Below the pieces are notes generated by a model. That model was given only the letters and a program-made list of their open reading frames with translations. It did not search any database and was not told the DNA's origin. The translations under genes and the position numbers were made by a program. 64,000 bases of DNA from Rhabdophis nuchalis (taxonomy: Eukaryota; Chordata; Lepidosauria; Squamata; Natricidae): positions 117,120,610 through 117,184,609 of the forward strand of contig CM077647.1 of NCBI GenBank assembly GCA_039707465.1, read 5' to 3'. Below are positions 20,758 through 34,100 of this stretch, piece after piece (position 1 is the first letter of the stretch; each line of letters starts with the position of its first letter).

Positions 20758-23079
20758 AACAAACAAAATGTTAAAAAGTTATGATATTTATGTAGTTACT
20801 TACCAAGCACATCTAAATTATATTAAAGTCACCAAAATATCTTTACAACCCCCAAGGCATGTCACAACTTTTGAGCACCCCTAATGCTTGGTAAATTGAA
20901 AGTTGAAAATTTTGGCATGTCCTAAACACATACACACACTCTCTTAATATTTGAAGAATTATTTTTCACGCTGCTGGTCCTCTTTTATTTTCTGACTTTA
21001 AAAGTTTTTGGTGCTCAATCACAAATAAATATTTGAAAACTCTTTAAGTTGCTTTACCTTTGAAATGCATGGTATAAATTTTCAGTACAAAAACATTTTT
21101 CTGGAAGACAAGTGATATTCTAAGGAAACCATGACTGCTCCCCAACAGATGTTTGCCATTTCCATTTTGACAAACCAAGGATTATTTATGTATTTACCCT
21201 ATGTCTACCAAGGAGGATCAATGATCTATCAGACTTACACCATCTTGGGTTATTTCAGAGAATCCAGAACACAAGCATATAGTCCAATTAAGCATTGAAA
21301 GGAAAAGATCAGCTAGGGTCACCCCATTGTAAACTGGGGGATCCTTGCAAAGGATGAAGCTGAGCAAGATTACAAAAGCAAATTAAATTAGCATCCAAAA
21401 TGTCATGGAAACCAATTCAGAAAATAGTTATTTCTTTTTAACAAAATATGTGCCAACACAAATAAAGGTGTTTGGTTCATCAATTCACATATACAATTAT
21501 TTGATCTTAGCAGTTGATTTAAGTAAGAAAAACCCTCCTATGTTTTATAGTAGATCGAATGCTATTATTATTGCACTCTTCTTTCTATAAATATGCTGAA
21601 TTATTCTTAGGAACAAAAGGTATTAGGCTCTAGTGAGCCTCTCTCAGTTTGTGGTAGGACTAATTCATTAATGTGGCTCCACCAAGAATGTGGGTGACGT
21701 TTGTTCTAATTAAACATGACTGTTGAACAATGTATTTGACCTCTATCCAGTTTTCACTGTCACTTATGCTATATAATAAGCTTTGCATTTTGCAAATGCA
21801 AAGCCCAGTGATAACTATTATGCCCTGTGAATCAATTTTTAAACAATCTCTTGTAATGAACTTGGGCATTTCATTGTTATCAACCAAAAGTGCACAGTCT
21901 TGCTATTGTCAAAGGCTCAATTATGAGTTTCTTCTGATAAATCATCATGGAGGGAGACCATGGGTGGGAGGGTGTTTTGTGGACTGTAGTGACAGAATAA
22001 AAGAATAGCTCTTTTTAAAAAAAAATGTAATTAACTAAAAGGCCAGTTATAGTGAGCTTCAAGTTCAAACATCTATTGAAAGATGATAGTGTGGGAAGTA
22101 TTCATATCATTAGAAAAAGCAAACTTTAGCTAAGTTATTGTGCAGTTGAAATTCTTTTTTAAAAGTTAATGGAAAGAAAAGAGATAAAGGAATAGAAAAG
22201 GAGATGTGATTTCACACACTACAAAATGACTCTTCTCCAAAGGTACTGCTTCAACACATTATTTTTTTAAAATTCTTGAGAAAGAATATCTCAGATTAAT
22301 GAATGGCTACTCCTAGAGGACCAAACTACCTATTACACTAGAAGTAGCAGATGTTCCAGTTCAGGTGAACATGTTGAACAGATATCAGCATGGAGGGAAA
22401 GGAACTAAAGAAGGAAGTTCAAGCCAAGCATCGTAATGCCTCAGCTTCATGAGAAAGGAAAAAAATTCTGAAATTGGGAATGGGTTGGAGGGTTCTGTAG
22501 ATGGACTAGAGAGGTCTTTGAGGATCACATCAGATCACAAGTTTTTGCTTCCCCTTTCCTGTTGATTCTTTCATTCTTCCCTCACATAGTTGTTTTGGGA
22601 TTGGACTTCCATTCATTCTCCCAAGGTGACCAATCTATACAGTTGTTTCCTGTAATTTCCTATAGTTATATTCTATAAAATTGCTGCAAACATTAAATTA
22701 AAAAATACTGATCTCAGCTGGGAACATGTACAGTACATTGGGCAATTCAAATCATTTGCTGCTCTGTGCACGTCTCACAAATTTTAGTGAGTGCATGAAT
22801 TTTCAAATACAGAACTGACTATATTTCTTTCTTACATACTTTACATGCACACACACCATTTAAGCATCCCCTTGCCAAACCATTCAAGTGATGTTTCTTC
22901 TGGTATTTCTACAAATAGTTCTACATAACAAATCAACAGAAACACATGCTTATACTCAGTTCTTTTTGGGCTTTCTTTTGACAAATATTCATGCTTTAAA
23001 GTAGATTGTCAACTACCTCTAGCAATATTTGTATGTTTTCAAATGTAGTCATTTCTTTTTGACAATTAAACTATATATC
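20758..23079. other. No assignable feature
   Basis: AT-rich, with only short frames. I see no recognisable repeat termini. Confidence 0.35.
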
Positions 23080-23690
23080 ACAGTCCATTAATTCATACCT
23101 TGTTCTAATTCTTCACTTTTTATGCACACCTTGCAATTGTTGATTCCTGTCATGTAAAACTAACTTATTTTTGACAGGTTAATTTTCAGATCTATACACC
23201 TCATTGCAATATACAATATAATCTTCACTGTAAATATAAATAATCAATATAATCTTCACTGCAAATCATTCAGGATCTCTGCCAACAATGTGATATCATT
23301 TACGTACAAATTATCACTTACATATAAAGCTATACATAACTTCATGTCCACAGCAACATACCTTTAATGCCACCACAGCATTCCTTATTTATTTATCCAT
23401 AAACAGATAGAGCAATAAAAGAACATCACAGATCCTTATCTTACTCCTTGTTCAATGCTAGATTTGCCAAGAATTACTCTTATTTCCATACTTTACTCCA
23501 TCATATAACTCTCGTACTCCATTCTGCAAACCTTATCTCTATATTTGTATGAACATGCCATAGTTCAAACTTTTTTACTTCATTATATGCTTTCTTTATA
23601 CCAACAAATATACAATTACTTGCTGAAGAGAAAAAAACTATGGTCTATATTCTTCCTGAATGTCCTAGATGCACTGAATTTTATTCATTG
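23080..23690 (-). mobile_element. Old non-LTR LINE RT fragment
   Basis: The minus strand read in pieces gives a KKAYNEVKKFELWHV-like block (about 23560-23610), an FMDK-like block (about 23395) and VSDNLYVNDITLLAEILNDL at about 23270-23330. These correspond to the LEKAYD-V-R--LW, LF--FMD and LLYADDTVLLAES--DL blocks of non-LTR reverse transcriptases. The catalytic YADD has decayed to YVND. A short AATATAATCTTCACTG motif is duplicated at 23215-23266. Confidence 0.4.
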
Positions 23691-24806
23691 TCAGCACTAA
23701 TACACCATCATTCAGAATTCTGCCAAATACTTCCAAGGAACATTTAGCAAACTATCTTTATCTTGCTGTCTTTCCTTTCTATGGAACAGTAACTTCATTC
23801 CTAAATCATCAGGCATAGATGCAGTTTTCACACACTTGGTTAACAACTTGCCCAGCTATTCCATCAGAAAGCCACAGATATATTTATACATTTCCCTACC
23901 ATACAATACTTCCAGCCTTACAACTTTTCAGCAGTCTTACAATACTGCCAACTCCTTTTTCTACATTCTTAATTTAATTTCAATTACGCTATTTGTCATA
24001 TCACCACCGCACCCACACAAACCTAAAAGTTCCATCCATCATATCCTCACTTCAGATTCATTCCCCAAATGTCAGCACTTTTATTTTATTTATTTTATTT
24101 ATATTTCCTTTAACGGAATAAGAGGTATTGTGTTTAACTTGTTCCAAAGAATTTTGTATTTCCTTCCAAATTGTGTTGCAGTTTCTTTTATCTTTAAATT
24201 TGCTCAGTTTGATTATATTATTTATAGTTATAGTTTTCTCTTCATTTCCATTATACCTTATTTTTCCTTTATCCTTATTGAATTTTATATCTTCATTCCA
24301 TCATTTCACAAGCTTGACACAGACTTCTGCGGTTCTTGTAACATAATTCTTTTTACTCTGCCAAACAGCTTCCACATCCTTTTTCTTTTGTCTATTTTCC
24401 TTTAACCTGTTGAGTAATTAACATGTCTTCTAATCCTTTTCTGCATACGGCTGATTTCATGCCATTTATTTATTTGGCAATATCCATTACAATCTGTCCC
24501 TTTTTTGGAACCTCTCATCACATCTGTATTTCCCTTATTTCTTTTAGTCATTCAGATTTATCATATTTTAAGTTTCATACTCATGTACATATCGTCACAT
24601 GTACAAATAAATAGATACAGTGTACCTTGGTACTCAACTGCTTTAAAACTCATCAAATTTCGTACTCAATGTATTTTGATGAGAATTGTTGAATTGTCCT
24701 GCAGCAAGTTCACTATAGTGAGTTGGCCACATTTTCCGTCTGGATTGCATTCATTCAGAATGTTGGCAGCTTTTTCCAATCTTATCCTTTCATTTTCCAT
24801 TATCAC
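23691..24806. other. Pyrimidine-rich region, possibly older LINE remnant
   Basis: A 189-codon plus-strand frame at 23836-24405 is F/I/S/Y-rich and low in complexity, as expected by chance in T/C-rich DNA. I do not call it a gene. Confidence 0.35.
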
Positions 24807-25110
24807 GTAGTGGCTCAGTGGCTAAGATGCTGAGCTTGTCGGTTAGAAAGGCCGGCAGTTTGGCAGTTTGAATCCCTAGTGCCACATAACCGAGTGAGCT
24901 CCTGTTATTTGTCCCAGCTTCTGCCAACCTAGCAGTCTGAAAGCAAGTAAAAATGCAAGTAATAAAATAGGAACCACCTTTGGTGGGAAGATAATAGCGT
25001 TCCATGTGCCTTTGGCATTTAGTCATGCCAGCCACATGACCACGAAGATGTCTTCAGACAACGCTGGCTCTTCGGCTTTGAAACAGAGATGAGCACTGCC
25101 CATTAAAGCC
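24807..25110 (+). mobile_element. tRNA-derived SINE, second copy of the 11749 family
   Basis: The head GTGGCTCAGTGGCTAAGATG (A box) and the B-box-like AGTTTGAATCCC are clear. The body matches the 11749 copy through CACATGACCACG and CTGGCTCTTCGGCTTTG. The 3' terminus after ATGAGCACTGCCC is lost. Confidence 0.75.
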
Positions 25111-26417
25111 TATTTCTGATTTCTATTTCTGTACATTTTAGCTCTTTCCTTCCTAATTAAACTTCACCTCCATTTTCCTGCATATATTTTTCAATTTTAG
25201 TCCACAATAAAACTCTACCTCCACTCAGCACCATTACTATCTTCCTCCGTCTCATAGTTTCACAGATGCACAATATATCTGTGTTGCTTTCTATTGTTTC
25301 TTTTGTTCATTTATTCTCTTTTATTATTTGTTTTTCTTTTATTACAATTCTGATTTATATCTGCCCTTATACTACCACATGGATCCATAAATATTAACAT
25401 TTGTGATCCATGGTAGCTGTCGAAAAATGTAATATATTTTTCCAAGAAGTGAGAAATGTGGGAAGAGTAGTGATGGGTTTAGATTTCCTTACAATCAAAC
25501 AGGCATGATGGGAGCAATTGTTCAATTTACTGTTTGAAATGATCAGATAAATTTTATTTTTCACTTATGCAAATTATCAAATCTGTTGAAATAAAACCAC
25601 ATGTTGATTTTATTAGTCATAGTATTCCCTCCCACACACACCCTTTACTGAAATATGGGCTTCAATGGACAAAAAATCAGAGAAAGAAATTACATTTACA
25701 TTGGATGCAAGGAATGGAAGGCTTAAATTAATATTCTACTTTTAAGCTTCAGGTCTGTTCAGAGTCAACAACAGCAACATTGACAAAAATCACCATCTGT
25801 CAACTATAAAAAACAGTTTTACTTGGAACAGCTTACATTCAGTGACAATAACTTTAGCACCATAACAACATTTGCCTATCCCAGATCCTTATAGGAAGAA
25901 CTCGATAGGTGAGTAAAAATGCCAAATCCAGTCTCAACATCTGACTATGTGATCAACCACAGCAATAATAATAGCTTCCTATCTATATCTTACATAATTC
26001 ACAGTGGCAGACATAACATTCTTCCCTACAGCAACAGAACTGTGAAGTGAGTTGGACTGAGAGTGACTGGCCCAAGTTACCAGCTTATGAACCTAGGTGC
26101 CTGTTTGTATATCTCTTCCCTCACCTTCCCTCTTTCCCTCGCTCCCCCCCCTCTTCAATTATTGCAACCATTTTATTTTATAATAATTTTATTACTTAAA
26201 TTACAATTAAAAATGAAGGTAAAATATCAAAACTTGTAAATGGAATTCAAAACAAGATATTAAAGCCTAACTAAACCGAGCTATGACATATTGTACTTTT
26301 CTATAATACAGCTAAAATAAATTAACATTGTAACATGTCAAATGTTTAAACTGAAAGTGTTATTTTTTGCAAGAAATTCTCACCTGCTCACACTTTCTCA
26401 CACCCCTCTTCTAGAAG
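25111..26417. other. Mostly unassigned; partial SINE at 25965-26090
   Basis: A decayed Sauria-type SINE piece on the minus strand is visible as GTGAAGTGAGTTGGACTGAG then AGTGACTGGCCCAAG. Nothing else can be supported. Confidence 0.35.
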
Positions 26418-26900
26418 AATGAAATATTTTAGGAAATATTAACAAAGGCAGAATATTATATTTCCCCTAAAAGAGAAATGGAGATCTTAAGGGAGACAGA
26501 AAGTCTTTGCCCCCAACAGATATTCAGTTCTTTACCCCCAGCAGATATTTGGTGCCCATTAAGAAAGACTGAGCCAGTCTATTTACGAAACAAAAGACCT
26601 TCAGCTCCAGGATGACGGGATTATCCAGGCTTGACTCAGAAAATCTACAAGGTTAGCTATGAACCCCTATAGCAGCCAATAGCTTGCACAGGAATAGGAA
26701 GCTCAAGGGCAAGGCCTAAGGGAGAGTATAAATAACCCTCACCCTCCACTCCATGTGTTCACCTACCCAGAATCACCCATGCTTGGGGGTTCTGCTTCAT
26801 CATTAAACCCTCTTTCCAATCAGCCTCCATGTTTCCAGTGGCTTTCTTCCCACTTGGAACTGAACCAGGTGGATATTTCTTCCAACACTTGGAAACTGCC
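26418..26900 (+). promoter_or_regulatory. Possible solo LTR (TATA box and poly(A) signal)
   Basis: TATAAATAA at 26727-26735 is followed 67 bp later by ATTAAA at 26802-26807, with pyrimidine-rich sequence around. This spacing and composition resemble the U3-R of a retroviral LTR. I could not define matching TG...CA ends or a target duplication, and no internal gag-pol sequence adjoins it. Confidence 0.3.
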
Positions 26901-27931
26901 AAATAGAGTTATCCATGCAGTGTTAAACATGATAGGATTAATTTACCTGCCATAGGCATCAACCTTCCCTTTCCTTTGATACACATGCAATATCAGAACC
27001 ATTCCACCCTGACCACCTGTACTGCTCTGGGATTTTGTCCAATGGTGGGGACTAGATCCCCCAAATTTTATTCAGTCGGCAAAGCTATTCCCACAGCCAG
27101 CCATTGCAACATTCATGGCTGTTCTCCTTCCCTACATTTAAATATTCTTACATATGAAATGGGTTTGGTTGGGTCAAATAATTTGGGTCTTTGTTCCAAA
27201 TTGCCTGCTGTTACTTTCTAAGGTATCATTTTATGGGGCAGAGCATACAGCTCCTTAAAAAATAATATTATTATTCAATCTGGCAGCATGCAAGAACAGT
27301 GAAGTTTTTCCATGAATGGATAGTGGAATGCTGTTGGTGGGGACAAGCTGTGTTTTCTGAACATCAGATGACTGATCCTTCCCCTGATTGGAACAATGTC
27401 CCATTTGCAGGAAAATAGATAGGTGCATGCTGCTATTCTGCTAATAAGTAGAGTTGGGGGGTGTTATCCTTTTTTATTGCTACCTTTGGGGACCCCAAAG
27501 GCCAGATGAGGTAGCCACATTCCCCTGTCAGCCATGCCTGGCCTAGACAAGGTTCTGCCTGAAATAATGATGAACAAATCTCTATTGTTTGGCCACCCCA
27601 CACAACATGAAAATGAGTATGATCCAGGCATGTTGGGGCCTCCACAGCAGCTACAAGCCATGATTATGGGGCATGCGGTTAGCACAGTCTGCAACATCAA
27701 ACAGCTTGTTTACAATGGGTCTAATCCATAATGATATAACAGGTGTATAACAGTCAATACCAGCATTGTAGTGATCAAATAACTTTGTAGCACATTTGCA
27801 TTGATCCTGTATTAATCCAACCACCTGAGGCTTCTTGCGCTATGATTTATGTGACTAACTGGGAGGCTGAGGCGCTTTTTGACAAGAAGCCAAATTTTAG
27901 GCAAAGATCAGGGTATAATTTATCTTTGCAG
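26901..27931. other. No assignable feature
   Basis: Several 60-80-codon frames lie on both strands, none with a domain I recognise. Sequence just upstream of 27932 serves as the acceptor tract of the next exon. Confidence 0.35.
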
Positions 27932-28030
27932 TTAAGAGCTTTTAAAATCCAGGCTCAGATTGTCAGTGGCACTGTTCAAAAGGGAAACTTGTTAGAGCAT
28001 GTAAAGAGAGAGCTGAATTCATCAGCCACT
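27932..28030 (+). CDS. Candidate internal exon of an unidentified host gene
   Basis: A 99-bp segment between a strong acceptor (TTTATCTTTGCAG ending 27931) and a consensus donor (ACT|GTAAGT). Only one frame is open, giving exactly 33 codons in phase 0-0, with LRAFKIQAQIVSGTVQKGN and then LLEHVKRELNSSAT. The other two frames stop at once. The exon at 106-218 also ends in phase 0, so the two can be joined in frame. If they belong together, the intron between them is about 27.7 kb. The protein family is not recognised. Confidence 0.55.
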
Positions 28031-28544
28031 GTAAGTCTCCTTAAGTGCTTAAAAATGATGAATTACATTTATGTGAAATATCTGTGTGCGTGTGCGCGCG
28101 CATCTATGTTTCTTCACAATCTTTCCAAGTCTTCACTATACTGTAAGCTATGTCATTGTCATTAATTGATATATTATTTGCTGATCAATTGTTTCTGAAA
28201 GCCTGTCTGAGAAGCCACAAAAATCAAATAATAAACTGATAATCCTTATCATTTGGACAAAATCATTTCATCAAGAATCACTACTTCGATCCAAGACCAG
28301 CATAAAATGAAACAAATCTATTTACTGCTAGTATTATTTTATCTAACTAATAAAACACAATCCATAAAATATAATGATATGAAGGAGTTGGTAATAATAG
28401 GAATAAAACATAATAAACTATCTCTAAGAGTTATTAAACTCTACTATATTAGTTGAAATCTAATTTTATTATTTAATCATGCTAGAGGTGAATCCTAATT
28501 TCCTGAATGTACAGGTTCTCAGCTAGTGGAATAGGATGCATCAG
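28031..28544. other. Intron-like sequence, no feature seen
   Basis: AT-rich after the donor. A 67-codon frame at 28253 shows nothing recognisable. Confidence 0.35.
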
Positions 28545-28670
28545 GAACCAGGCACATCTCCTTCAGTGGAAATATTCAAGAAGGCTGGATGATCATCTGC
28601 CTGGTGGTTCCTATACCAGGCAAATGGTTGGACTGAGTTTTTTCAACTGTTTGGTTCTGCACTTGTATAA
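28545..28670 (+). mobile_element. CR1-type LINE 3' terminus
   Basis: Reads F-KAGW-like then a CTGGATGATCATCTGCCTGG block followed by ATGGTTGGACTGAGTTTTTT. This corresponds to the RLDDHL-G terminus of CR1 ORF2 and its 3' UTR. Confidence 0.5.
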
Positions 28671-28869
28671 AAGATAGGTCTACATCACTGTACTGTAGTT
28701 TCAGTTGGAAATACAGAAACTGTTAAAATATCTTACTATATTTGGAAACTATTGGAATTCGGAAAATATAATTAAAATAGAAGCTGTGAACATCCAATAG
28801 TAGCCATAACATGTAGAACGCATAACCATACCAGTTGTAACTTCTTCTGAGTGTTCTTCAAGGGCAGTC

Positions 28870-29560
28870 TTATATAAAGCACATTTCAGTACTCTAATTA
28901 GGAACTGAGTAAGGCATGATGGTGAGAAAGACTTCCCAGCCCAGAAAACTCTGCAATTGGTGTAAAAGGACCCCCCACCCAGCCACAGCTGCTACCTGCT
29001 TATTAAACAGAAGCAGTAAGTCCAGGTAGACCTCCAAATTGCACACCAGCTCTGTCTGGAGAGTACAATCCCAAAGATGAAACGTCTCCAAAATTGGTGG
29101 TCACCCCCTCTTGTCAGGGTTGAGCTGAACTAGTTTATCACCATCCAGAACTTTACAGCCCCCAGACCCTTGGGCAGGGCCATAGCAGCATCTTTTGTCC
29201 AGTAGAGATATATCGGTGAGTATGATATGCTATCACATACCATCAGATGACTTCATCCAGCAGTTTCACGTAGATGAGGAAGAAGAGAGGAGAGACCCAA
29301 GCCGTGAGGTATTTAGCTCTGCAAGGGATTAGGGCTAGACATCTTGTCCAACAACACTGTCTGGAACTGGCCAGAGAGAAATGAGAGCTGCCATAAAGTT
29401 GCCTCACATTCCCAATTCCTACAGTTGGTTCAGAAGTATTAGGAGATCCAGGACATTTGCACCACTCCTGTCCTGAGCCCTCCAAAGGTCAACCAATGCC
29501 ATCTACACCCCAACTTGAAAGCAGACTGAAGACGACAAGAGACAATAGCCCGATCAAGGA
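28870..29560 (-). mobile_element. Old L2/CR1-like LINE RT fragment, copy (e)
   Basis: Minus-strand frames align in order with the younger L2-like copies. SPLFFLIYVKLLDEVI (29243-29290) matches SPLLFNIYMKPLGEII. An AVKFWMV-NK-like block is at about 29130. METFHLWDCTLQTELVCNLE and FNKQVAAVAGW (28930-29090) match the AP-ERVCNLGVLLDS...EDQVAAVARG region. Divergence is much higher than in copies a, c and d. Confidence 0.5.
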
Positions 29561-29716
29561 ACACCAAGACCATTTCATGAACACTGACAGATTAAGCCAC
29601 TAGTATACAAAATGAGCATATCACTAGCACTGATGATGCACCTAGTTGGTAATGAAACATTTGCAAGAAAACAGTCAAATTTTGAGAGTACCAAGGATCA
29701 CAAAGTTGAAAATTCA

Positions 29717-30120
29717 CTCCCACAGAGAGGGACTTCTCCGGGTGCCGTCCACTAAGCTATGCCAGCGGGCGGCGCCCAGGGGAAGGGCCTTCTCTGTGGC
29801 GGGCCCGACCCTCTGGAACGACCTGCCCCTCGAAATTAGAACAACTACAGACCTCCGCTCCTTCCGTCAAAAATTAAAAACACACTTTTTCTGCTTGGCC
29901 GGCCTAGGTTAGTCATCTGTTTATTGTTTTAATTGGGTTCTTAAGGGGTTTAGTTTTTAGTATTTTGGGTTTTTAGCGCAGGGATAAATTGTTTAATCTG
30001 ATTTTATATATATTTCTGATGTATTTATGTTTGTATGTTTTTTAATTCCCCTGTGCACCGCTCCAAGTCCCTTCGGGGAGAGGGAGCGGTCTACAAATTA
30101 AATTTATTATTATTATTATT
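29717..30120 (+). mobile_element. L2/CR1-like LINE 3' end, copy (f)
   Basis: Truncated within the RT C-terminus at SHREGLLRVPS. An open frame continues through GRAFSVAGPTLWNDLP and LKTHFFCLAGLG to 29912. The 3' UTR hairpin is at 30058-30090 and the tail is (ATT)n. The frame shares the LKTHFFCLAGLG ending with copy c, so the two are subfamily sisters. Confidence 0.85.
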
Positions 30121-30134
30121 AACCCTGAGCTACA

Positions 30135-31100
30135 AATATTATAATAGAATAACAGAATTGGAAGACACCTTGGAGACTTCTAATGCAGGAGACTATATAC
30201 CATTTCAGACAAATGACTATCCAGTCTCTTCTTAAAAGCCTCCAATGATGGAAACCCACAACTTCTGAAAGTAAGCCTTTATGCTGGTTAATTGTTCTCA
30301 CTGTTAGGAAATTTCTTCTTAGTTCTAAGTTGCTTATTTAGTTTCCATCTATTGTTTTTTGTCTTGCCTTCTGACAATTTGGAAAATAAGTTGACCACCT
30401 CTTCTTTGTGGCAGCCTTTAAATATTGGAACACTGCTATCCTGTCACCCCTAGTCCTGCAACCATTCTTCATATATTTTAACTTCAAGCACCCTAATCAT
30501 CTTTGTTGCTCTTTTCTGTACTCTTTCAGAGATGCAACATCTTTTTAATATCATGGTGACCAAAACTGGATGCAGTATTCCAAGTGGAATCTTACTAAGG
30601 CTTTATAAAGTGCTAATAATATTTTACATGATCTTGATTCTATCCCTCTAATAATGCCATCTAAGATTGTATTGGCTTTTTTGACTGCTGCTGCAAACTG
30701 TTGGTTCATATTTAAGTGATTGTCTGCTAGGACTCTGAGATCCCCCTCACAGTTCCTGCTATTGAGCCACGTTTCCCCTAATCTGTACCTGTAATTTGGG
30801 TGTTTTTTGCCTAAGTTTTCTTTCCACTCCATTTCATTTTGTTAAATAGTGCCCAGTGTTCAAGTCTGTCAAGATCCATCTGGATCTTGAGCCTATCTTC
30901 TGAGGTGTTGGCTTTCTCTGCCAGCTTAGTGTCATCTGCAAATTTGATGAGTTTCCCTTCTATTACCTCATCTAAATTGTTTATAAAGTTGTTAAAAAGG
31001 ACTGGGCCTAAAACAGAAGCTTGGGGTACCCCACTACTTACTTCCCTCCATGTGGATGTAGTTCCATTAAGGACTACATGTTGAGTGCAGTGTGTCAACC
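30135..31100 (-). mobile_element. CR1 LINE, RT catalytic region through 3' end
   Basis: Minus-strand frames in order are SSGVPQASVLGPVLFNNFIN, then NLDEVIEGKLIKFADDTKLA with the FADD catalytic motif intact (about 30930-30960), LGKKHPNYRYRLG, AVKKANTILDGIIRGIESRS and LVRFHLEYCIQFWSP. The decayed 3' part runs to a CAATTCTGTTATTCTATT terminus at 30135-30160. Only a few frameshifts separate the blocks. The 5' half is missing. Confidence 0.8.
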
Positions 31101-34100
31101 GGTTACATTACATGACACCCACCCTCTGAATGACATTCCCCCAATAAATAAGGTTCAAGACTAGACAAAAGTTGTTTAATACAACTGAATCCAAGACTAG
31201 CCACTTGACAAAGGTGGGTGACCTCACCTCCTTCAAGACAGGCAATAACACCCACAAAGAGAGATTAACTATCACTTAGAAACTAACCAGGAGGGGCCAG
31301 AGTTCAGATGGCCATGTTCACAGCCACAAAACCTATCTACTTTCTGAGGTCAACCAGCTGGTTCAAACTCCTCCAGATAACAGGACTCAATTTTGCCTCA
31401 GGCACTTTCAAAGGATCTGCTCAGCCAGAGTTCAACTCCAAGTAAACTTGAGTGATTTTATCTGACAGATGCTGAGAATACTCCTCACAATAGTTCTGCA
31501 AGAACTTCCCTGGCTAAATGTAGAACCTTACTCAAGAGGGACCCAGTCACCCAGAACAGGGCTGCTTGGATGGCGGCAAAGATGGAGAACTAAGTACACT
31601 TTGCTGCCCTTATCACTGCAGGCAACTCCTAATATAAGCTGTTACTTGTGCTTGATTGCCTTCACTCTTTTTGCTTGCTTTCTTCTAGTAAAAGTTTAGC
31701 TGTCTCTTGTGTTACTTCATGTCTCAAAGCTGTTCAGCAACCACAGTGTTATATGACATTTGTGTGCATAGATAGCAACTTGGATCAACACCCCCATCAT
31801 TTTTTCATTCCAAGTAGTAAGGAGGACATTATTTGAACTGTGGACTACAGCTTCAGGAAAACCCTAAGTTTCATCTGAAACCACACTAGGTCCATCAAGT
31901 GTCTGGGTCAGGCCAATCTAAATGGCCCGACCTCTCAATAGTCCAGTGAATCATCTGCACTTAGCTTAGCAGGATTAAGTTCATGCTCAGTCCATCACTG
32001 ATTCAGCAACTCTATGTTGCCATCCACTTCAGTTATTAGGGCAAAAGAAAGCTATATCCATTTATAGAGTTTTATAGAGATACTAAATTGGTCATAGAAT
32101 TCTCTAGTTCTCTTAATCCCAAATAATATGTTCAGCAATGGTTTTTCATGCTTGCCATTACTCAGTGAAATGTTACTGTCAACTTGGCCTTAACTCTTTG
32201 TTCATCTAGTCAACCTAGGGACACATCATAGCTAATACCAAGAAAGACAATGAAACTTCAAGGAGCAGGATCATCTCTCTCTTCCAGCAGGCATAATTCC
32301 TAAGGTGATCAAGTTGATGTTTGTATTAAATTCAGGTTTGCATTTCCATCCTGAAATACTTCTATGATTTGAAAAATAATTTTAGAATAGTAGCCCTATA
32401 GAGAGTACTTAAGTGGCAACATTGTGATGTCATCAACATCTCATACTACCAACTCCTAAATAGTTGTACAGCTTTAACAATGCTTTCAAATTGTTTTAAG
32501 GGAAAGAATTAACACAACCAATAATAATAGTAGTAACTTTCTAAAAAAAATCCATATAGAAAAATGGAAGGCAGAACTCACATTGTAAATCAAGAACTTT
32601 CTCTTAATTCTCTGTAAATTCTGTAGCTCTTCCATAAGCCAGGATCTCTGTAATTCTAGATAAGATGTACACAGGCAGATGAGCAACTAATTGGCTTCTT
32701 AATTTCCCTTGAATTCTGCTGTCATTTAGTTCTAAGAAATCTGAGCTAAAACTGCTAAACCTCACTGAATACAGTAATTGCAACTGAAGTTCATTTGATC
32801 AGAAACTGCTTGGTGGATTGTTGGAAGGAAGAACTGGTCTGCACAGTTTGGGGTCTAACCAGAAGAAACACAAAGGTGTCCTCCTCTGAATTCAGATATA
32901 ATGTTCCTATAACAGACAGCAGACAAGTTCATGTTATTGGCCACTTTGTTTCCCACATTAGCCGTATTAGCAGGAAACTGCAAGGAAGCTCCGATGTGCT
33001 TTCTAGTGTTTTCTGAAACTATGGAAGTTATTAAGCGAAGAGGATGGATGAAATAACATTCCAAAGCTATGACATCAATGAAATGTGCCTGTATCATTTG
33101 ATGGTGGGAGACATCAGATCTCTTGTGGTTTTCCATTTTTGATCATATAATCCTAGCTTAAAAGGGAAATGCTCTGTGTATGGAATTTCCCTGTACTCTT
33201 CTCCAAATTTTAACTAGATTAGGTTAATTAATATGGGGGGAGGGAGGCTTACCATTGCCTGCCTTTACAATAAATTGTGTTTTGCTTGCCTCCAGGCAAA
33301 TAAGAGCAAAAGAAATGAAGATAAATTAATTTAGGTGCATCATGAATGGGGTGCAACAATCTGCATAGCCACTAGATAGCAGCAAAGAGTTCAGAAAAAC
33401 CTGCTTTGCTACTTTCAAGTGGGCATGGAGATTATGAAGTCCAGGTATGGTAATTATTACATTGAATTCATTAATTCCAAGACTAGCTCTAAATTTATAT
33501 GATGGTAGGAGTTACCGGTACTCTCAGTCTCAGATTTTAGTCTTTATTTGTGTGCATGTTACAAATATTTTCAGATATATCACTGAGATTCTGCAAAAAG
33601 AGTGGACAACATTCAGGCTTGCTAGTTTTTGTTTTCATTAGGACTACCAAAATCATTAACCAGAGCTTTTGCTAAAAAGCACACTAGGTAGTATATTGGA
33701 TTCTTGGAAATAAGATACCAGATTCATATTACAGTAGAATAGTAGAGGTCAGTTTCTGATATTCTTTACATGCAGGCATAGACAAGCTGGCCATTGCCTT
33801 CTTTTACCCCTTATAAATATTGAATCTGATTTTTTTGAAACCTTGCTCTTGTCTAGTAACAGATTGGCTAGGAACTTTCCTCCTCGGAATTGTGTCCTAA
33901 CTCATAATTATTTTGCACTACACTCTGCAGAATCCCTATATAAAACCCATTTAATGTAATTTTGGATATGCATATTGGGCTACACGTTATTGTCTGCTTT
34001 TGTTAGATGGGAATCAGCCAACTTTCCTGATCCTTCAAATTAAATATTAGATCTTTGTACAACACCATTAGTCATGCCAACCATAATTTACTCAATCTAA

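Noticed and set aside
23836..24405. 189-codon plus-strand open frame
   Set aside because: Phe/Ile/Ser/Tyr-rich low-complexity product in T/C-rich DNA, partly over an old LINE. No signal peptide or family pattern convinced me.
29205..29225. GTGAGTATG as a splice donor
   Set aside because: It lies inside an antisense L2-like RT fragment and no open frame with an acceptor precedes it.
31850..32450. Possible further old L2-like fragment on the minus strand
   Set aside because: Only scattered word-level resemblance; no ordered conserved blocks could be read.
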